From the NCBI GenBank assembly GCA_947595925.1, contig CANQEV010000007.1, positions 1 through 64,000 on the forward strand: DNA of 64,000 nucleotides, in the 5' to 3' direction. Shown here in pieces: positions 59,243-64,000 of the stretch; position 1 is the first letter of the stretch, and each line of letters opens with the position of its first letter. The stretch comes from an uncultured Acetatifactor sp. (GTDB taxonomy: Bacteria; Bacillota; Clostridia; Lachnospirales; Lachnospiraceae). The notes beneath the pieces are model-generated. The model ran no database searches. It saw nothing but the letters and a program-made list of their open reading frames with translations, and was not told the origin of the DNA. The position numbers and the translations under genes were made by a program.

Positions 59243-60937
59243 ATGAAAGTGTGTACATACATTTCCAATTTTTTGGCCAGTAAAGGAGTAAGAGATGCGT
59301 TTGGTATTCCAGGTGGTGTCATCTTAGACTTTTTGTATGCTCTTGAAAAGAACGAAAGAATAATTCCGCATCTTAGTTATCATGAGCAGTGTGCAGTTTT
59401 TTCTGCTGGTGGATATGCCCAAGCTGGAGCTTCTCTTGGAGTGGCTTATGGCACCCGTGGTCCTGGAATAATGAATATGATAACAAGTATTGCTGATGCA
59501 TACTGTGACTCCATACCTATTATGGTGTTTACATCGCATGGGTATGATTTAAAAGCAGGAAAGATTCGAGTAATGTATAACCAGGAATTCAATTTAGAAC
59601 CAATATTTTCTACGATAACGAAGTATTATACACGAATTGATGATGTAAAAGAAGTAATAGCAAAAGTTTCAGAAGCGTATAATAAAGCTGCTACAGGGCG
59701 AAAAGGGCCAGTCGTGATTGATATTGCATCATGGCTTTGGGAAAAAGAAATAGAAGAACAGGATGAGATAATAGATGACAGCGAAGATAAGGATGTAGAT
59801 ATTAATGAAATTGTGCATATTATTCTAGACAGGATCCAAGCGAGCAAAAGACCTGTCATACTGGCTGGTGATGGCATTAAACAATCAGGAACAACAGATT
59901 CATTAAAGACATTTTCAGTGAATAACAAGATCCCTGTACTAACAAGTAGATACGCAGAAGATGTAATGGCTGAGTCGAATAACTACTATGGATACATTGG
60001 AAGTCATGGGATTAGAAGCGCCAATTTTATTTTGTCTAAAGCTGATTTAATTTTATCTCTAGGTAATCGCCTTGCCTTTCCGGTTGAATCTGAGAGCTTT
60101 AGACCTTTGATAGAAAGCACGAATATTATAAGAATAGATATTGATCAGGATGAGTTTGAACGGGAAGTTCCTGGAAGTGAAAATTATGTATGTAATCTAG
60201 AAAATCTTATGCCAATATTAGAGGGGAAGATTATTCATTATAATTGCGTCGACGAATGGGTAAATCTATGCGATGATTTAAAATTTATATTAAAAGATTA
60301 CGACTTAAATAAACCTATCCACATTATCTCTGACATAATGACCAGATTGCGGAATGATACAGTAATCACTAGCGATGTAGGTAATCATGAATTGTGGATA
60401 TCGAGGGCATATATCTGTGCAGGCATCAGTAATAGGATTATGTATTCAAAAACATTTGGAGCGTTAGGTTGCTCCGTTGCAAAGGCTATTGGGGCTTGGT
60501 ATGGAAGTCATAAACCCGTACTGTGCTTTGTTGGTGATCAGGGATTTCAAATGAATATTCAGGAGATACAGGAAATTGCTAAATCTCAGTTGCCAATTAC
60601 GATTGTGATTATCAATAACCAGTCATCTGGAATGATTAGGAGTGCTGAAAAGAAGAGATTTCATGGGGTTTATCTACACACAACAAAAGAAAGCGGATAC
60701 AGTACAGTTGATCTTGAAAAAATCTCTGCGGCATATGGAATTGATTATTATTCATACGAAAGGCTTTCTGAAGAAGAAAAAAAGTTCCTTTTTACTGCCA
60801 TTACTAAACCTTCTATCGTTGAAGTGCTAATAGATGAAGATGCAGATGTTTCTCCTAATTTGAGAAAGGGGGATGCCTGCCAGAATTTATTTCCATATAT
60901 TGATGAAGAATTATATAGTAAATTAAATAGTCTATAA
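59243..60937 (+). CDS. Thiamine-diphosphate-dependent enzyme (acetolactate synthase/YerE-like)
   Basis: SYHEQCAVFSAGGYAQA catalytic Glu; GDQGFQMNIQEIQEIAKSQLPITIVIINN ThDP-binding motif. Confidence 0.85.
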   Translation: MKVCTYISNFLASKGVRDAFGIPGGVILDFLYALEKNERIIPHLSYHEQCAVFSAGGYAQAGASLGVAYGTRGPGIMNMITSIADAYCDSIPIMVFTSHGYDLKAGKIRVMYNQEFNLEPIFSTITKYYTRIDDVKEVIAKVSEAYNKAATGRKGPVVIDIASWLWEKEIEEQDEIIDDSEDKDVDINEIVHIILDRIQASKRPVILAGDGIKQSGTTDSLKTFSVNNKIPVLTSRYAEDVMAESNNYYGYIGSHGIRSANFILSKADLILSLGNRLAFPVESESFRPLIESTNIIRIDIDQDEFEREVPGSENYVCNLENLMPILEGKIIHYNCVDEWVNLCDDLKFILKDYDLNKPIHIISDIMTRLRNDTVITSDVGNHELWISRAYICAGISNRIMYSKTFGALGCSVAKAIGAWYGSHKPVLCFVGDQGFQMNIQEIQEIAKSQLPITIVIINNQSSGMIRSAEKKRFHGVYLHTTKESGYSTVDLEKISAAYGIDYYSYERLSEEEKKFLFTAITKPSIVEVLIDEDADVSPNLRKGDACQNLFPYIDEELYSKLNSL

Positions 60938-60951
60938 GAAGGTAAAATGCA

Positions 60952-61689
60952 ATGAATGACTTAACGAATAAAATTGCTCTAATTACTGGTGCGACCTCCG
61001 GAATAGGAGAAGCATGTGCTATACAGTTTGCTAAAGCAGGTGCAACGGTTATTGTTGCAGGTAGAAATAGTGAAAAAGGTAACTCCATAGTAGATGTTAT
61101 TGCTGCAGAAAGAGGACAAGCCGTATTTAGAGACTTGGACATTCAAAGTGATGAATCAATTAAAAGTGTAATTGATTTCATTACTTTGAAATATGGAAAA
61201 TTAGATATCCTCTTTAACAATGCGGGGATATATCCCATTTCTCCTACATTAGATGAGTTGACTAGAGATTTAGGTGCTTCAATCTTAGATGTAAATGTTT
61301 CTGGTACCGTCATGATGATACAAGCATGTTTGCCATTATTGAAAGCTAGCCATGGTGTGATACTTAATAATGCATCAGTTGCCGGGCTTCAATCATATTC
61401 AGCTGGTCAAAGCTATTTATATGCCGGGTCCAAAGCCGCTATAATTAAAATTACTCAGCTTATTGCAAAAAAATATGGAAAGCAAATCAGAGCTAATATA
61501 ATTTGTCCCGGGGTTGTAAGAACACCTATATATCATTATTTTGATGAAGAAAGATATAAAAGTAATATACCTATGGGCAGAGTTGGAGAAGTGGAAGACA
61601 TTGCTCAGGCCGCAAATTTCTTGGTTTCGGAAGACGCAAAGTTTATTAATGGAGCAGTTTTGACTGTAGACGGTGGTCAATCTTTGTAA
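60952..61689 (+). CDS. SDR-family oxidoreductase
   Basis: ALITGATSGIGEA; LFNNAGIYP; YLYAGSKAAI; GGAVLTVDGG-type C-terminus. Confidence 0.9.
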   Translation: MNDLTNKIALITGATSGIGEACAIQFAKAGATVIVAGRNSEKGNSIVDVIAAERGQAVFRDLDIQSDESIKSVIDFITLKYGKLDILFNNAGIYPISPTLDELTRDLGASILDVNVSGTVMMIQACLPLLKASHGVILNNASVAGLQSYSAGQSYLYAGSKAAIIKITQLIAKKYGKQIRANIICPGVVRTPIYHYFDEERYKSNIPMGRVGEVEDIAQAANFLVSEDAKFINGAVLTVDGGQSL

Positions 61690-61897
61690 CAAACTTTTTT
61701 GAAATAAGTATAGAAGACTCGGTAAGACTAAATATATTACAGATATGAATCCGTGATTTTTCATATTTAAATTTGGGTTCTTTTAAGCCTGCTAACAAAA
61801 AGTCATGTATAGATTAAAAAATTTTGTACTTGCTTTTAAAGTATCAAAATAAGACCGCCTGTATTAGCCGGTTTGGAAAAGGGTATGTTGGATTGAT

Positions 61898-62310
61898 TCA
61901 ATTCAATTTTTCCTGCGTAGCCAGACATGCCTTGACTTTTCCGTAGTAGATCCGCAGGAACTTGTTTGCGCCGGCAGTCATATAGACATTATACGGCTTG
62001 CCCTCGGAACGCTTCCTATCCAGGAAATGGTAGACTTTGTCATCCGGCTTCGTCTTTAGAAGGATCGACATGACCTGGAAAAGGGTCCGCCTTAGACGGG
62101 CGGAACCGCGTTTGGAGGACTGAATGCTTTTTGAGACATGTTTTCCAGATTTATCCACGCCGGGATCGACACCCGCAAAGGCGTGATGGCTTCCCTTTGG
62201 GTGAACCGAGAGATGTTGCCAATCTCAGCGATGAGCTGCGGTCCCAGGGCCTTTCCGACGCCACACATGGCCATGCGTATCGTATTCCGTAAGCATGGAT
62301 GCAAGTTCAT
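61898..62310 (-). pseudogene. IS110-family transposase remnant, frameshifted
   Basis: GVGKALGPQLIAEIGNISRFTQREAITPL then, in another frame, VDKSGKHVSKS..SARLRRTLFQV..YHFLDRKRSEGKPYNVYMTAGANKFLRIYYG. Confidence 0.7.
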
Positions 62311-62516
62311 TCAACTCGCACCATAAAAAAGTATAGTTTTCAAGCCTCTAGTAAAAATGTAAAACTGCAGGTTGAATCATAGAACAGTATGATTGAATCC
62401 CGGCAGACATTACAGGCGGGGTCAGAAATGGAAGGTGTTAAAAAAGCTCTTTTTATTGCAAAGATATAGATGGGATCAGCTCTTTTCCCTTGTGCAGATA
62501 GTACATAACGATCCGC

Positions 62517-62768
62517 TTACATCACAAGGTAAGGAAAGGCTGTATCGTAATCTTCCTCATGTGCATATTCCTGAAAAAGATTAAACTTATCATCCAGGGC
62601 CTTCCAGTGTATGTAGTCATGCTGGCAGCGGATCAGTTCCTCCTGCCTGCGGACATGCTGCGAATAGGAACTCAGATACCTGAGGGACTCATCGTATTCC
62701 TTCTGCAGCTGTATATATTTCTTTTTCAGCTGTTTGTACTGCTTTGCGAGTTTGTTTCTCTCATTCAT
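62517..62768 (-). CDS. Small coiled-coil ORF associated with the ISL3-like element
   Basis: 83 aa MNERNKLAKQYKQLKKKYIQLQKEYDESLRYL; directly follows the transposase fragment; related sequence in the 56.5 kb remnant. Confidence 0.5.
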   Translation of the reverse strand: MNERNKLAKQYKQLKKKYIQLQKEYDESLRYLSSYSQHVRRQEELIRCQHDYIHWKALDDKFNLFQEYAHEEDYDTAFPYLVM

Positions 62769-63900
62769 GGCCAGGCCTCCTTATCTTTTTTCGTTAGTGA
62801 GTAGCTGGAATGCTCCATGCGGACTGGTTCACAGGCCAGAAGAACCCGCATACGGAAGTTTTCAAAATCATGCATCCCACAGGCATTGCGCTTGATCTCT
62901 TTGATCCTGCGGTTAAGCTCTTCGCAGGAGATGTTGGATTTTCCATACTTCCAGGCATTCAGGATCCCTCTGCGGAAACGCTGGATGCTGCTGGCGGCGC
63001 GGCGCAGCTCCGGGACTTCGGAAGAGAGATGCCGGGTAATCCATTCGGAGAGCAGGAGGCGCTGGATGGAAAGCTGTGGTTCCTGGAAGATCGTATGGAA
63101 GTCCTGAAGGGTGTCATACATGCAGCGGATGTCAGGGGAAAGGTCGAAGATCCTGTTGAGACGCTGGAGCTTCTGCCAGGCATGGCTTTTCCAGTAGGAT
63201 TCCTGGTTCTGCCCAGCGGTATTGAGCAGGCGGGAGGAATGCTTGAGGAGGGTATAAGAGACGGTATCGCCTTGAAAGTGGAAGGCATTCTGGATGCGGA
63301 TCCGCAGGTTATCCATACGCTGGTTTAGCAGGTAAATGACATGGAAGTTGTCATAGCAAACGACGGCCCTGGGGAATGCGAACCGCCCAATCCCGGACGA
63401 GTTTCTTTATCACAGAAAGGACAATATCGTTGGTGGAGAAGGTATTCACAGCGACATCATGGACGGAAGCAACGGTACTACTGAGCCTTGAGCAGATGGA
63501 GAAGAGGCGAGTGGAGATGCTGAGGCAGGGGGGACAAAGTAAAGCTGGAAAGTAAAAAACCTGCCGCAGTCTTTACAGGTAAAACGGCAGGGATTGAAGG
63601 GAAGAAGGATGCAGCTGACATCCGTGTTTGCAGAGTGGCAGACGGTGACGGGCCTGGCCTTACCCTTGGAGACGGAATGGCAGCTGCTGCAGGAAGGGCA
63701 GGGTGAGTCCAGGGGCTTGGGATAAAAGATGAAAAGCTCGGTGGAGTGGTAATGGCGGACAGCCTTGGAAATGTGAGTTTCCGCGGACAGAGGCGGATCC
63801 GGTTGTGTTACTGGGATATACGCAGGCATCAGTATTGCAAACCGCCGCAGAGTCTGAAGAAAAGCGGGAGAGAAGGACAGAAATGAACAAAGGGCCCGGA
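62765..63900 (-). pseudogene. ISL3-family-like transposase, disrupted
   Basis: C-terminal part NISCEELNRRIKEIKRNACGMHDFENFRMRVLL; N-terminal Cys-rich part (CPSCSSC..CRFTCKDCGRFF) in a different ORF; left boundary approximate. Confidence 0.65.
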
Positions 63901-64000
63901 TAGAATATGGAGATAAGCGGAAGGTGAGGCACTGGAAGAAGTTTTATGCAGAATGCATCCCCCCTCAAGAAGCAGAAGGGCTTTAAGGAATCGAGAGGAT

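Noticed and set aside
1-64000. CRISPR arrays, tRNA and rRNA genes
   Set aside because: No regularly spaced direct repeats, tRNA-like T-loop context or rRNA-like sequence noticed by eye. A tRNAscan/CRISPR search should confirm; absence is not proven.

Overview
The window looks like a chromosomal segment of a GC-rich Firmicute, probably Lachnospiraceae/Clostridia-like (inferred from gene content; taxonomy not tested). From left to right it contains: a decayed accessory edge with gene remnants and XRE regulators; a minus-strand sugar ABC transporter; a FabT-type fatty-acid synthesis operon (acpP-fabK-fabD-fabG-fabF-fabZ-fused accDA-fabK-like-fabH-marR); rqcH; a TetR/ABC exporter; two tandem COG3044/PF09818 'ABC-class ATPase' paralogs followed by an AraC-HTH/GGDEF fragment; an orphan type III Mod-like methyltransferase; a MoxR-DUF58-transglutaminase-MBL operon; a sigma-70 factor; a housekeeping block (yicC, gmk, rpoZ, rimO, pgsA, cinA, recA, recX, rny); an aminotransferase, a SpoIIM-like protein, DAHP synthase, a SNF2 helicase and GH130; and an AT-richer surface-polysaccharide locus (sugar-phosphate transferase, loaP, rfbF, rfbG, two DRE-TIM aldolases, GT8, ThDP enzyme, SDR) bounded by ISL3/IS110 remnants. 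The best candidates for undescribed biology are: (1) the PF09818 pair, whose first copy has a leader ORF, an antiterminator and a terminator, and which shares a covarying operator motif with the second copy; (2) a leader with antiterminator/terminator folds just upstream of loaP; and (3) a CDP-sugar pathway combining RfbF/RfbG with DRE-TIM lyases, a YerE-like ThDP enzyme and an SDR. All calls come from reading the sequence and ORF track; no database search or folding program was run.
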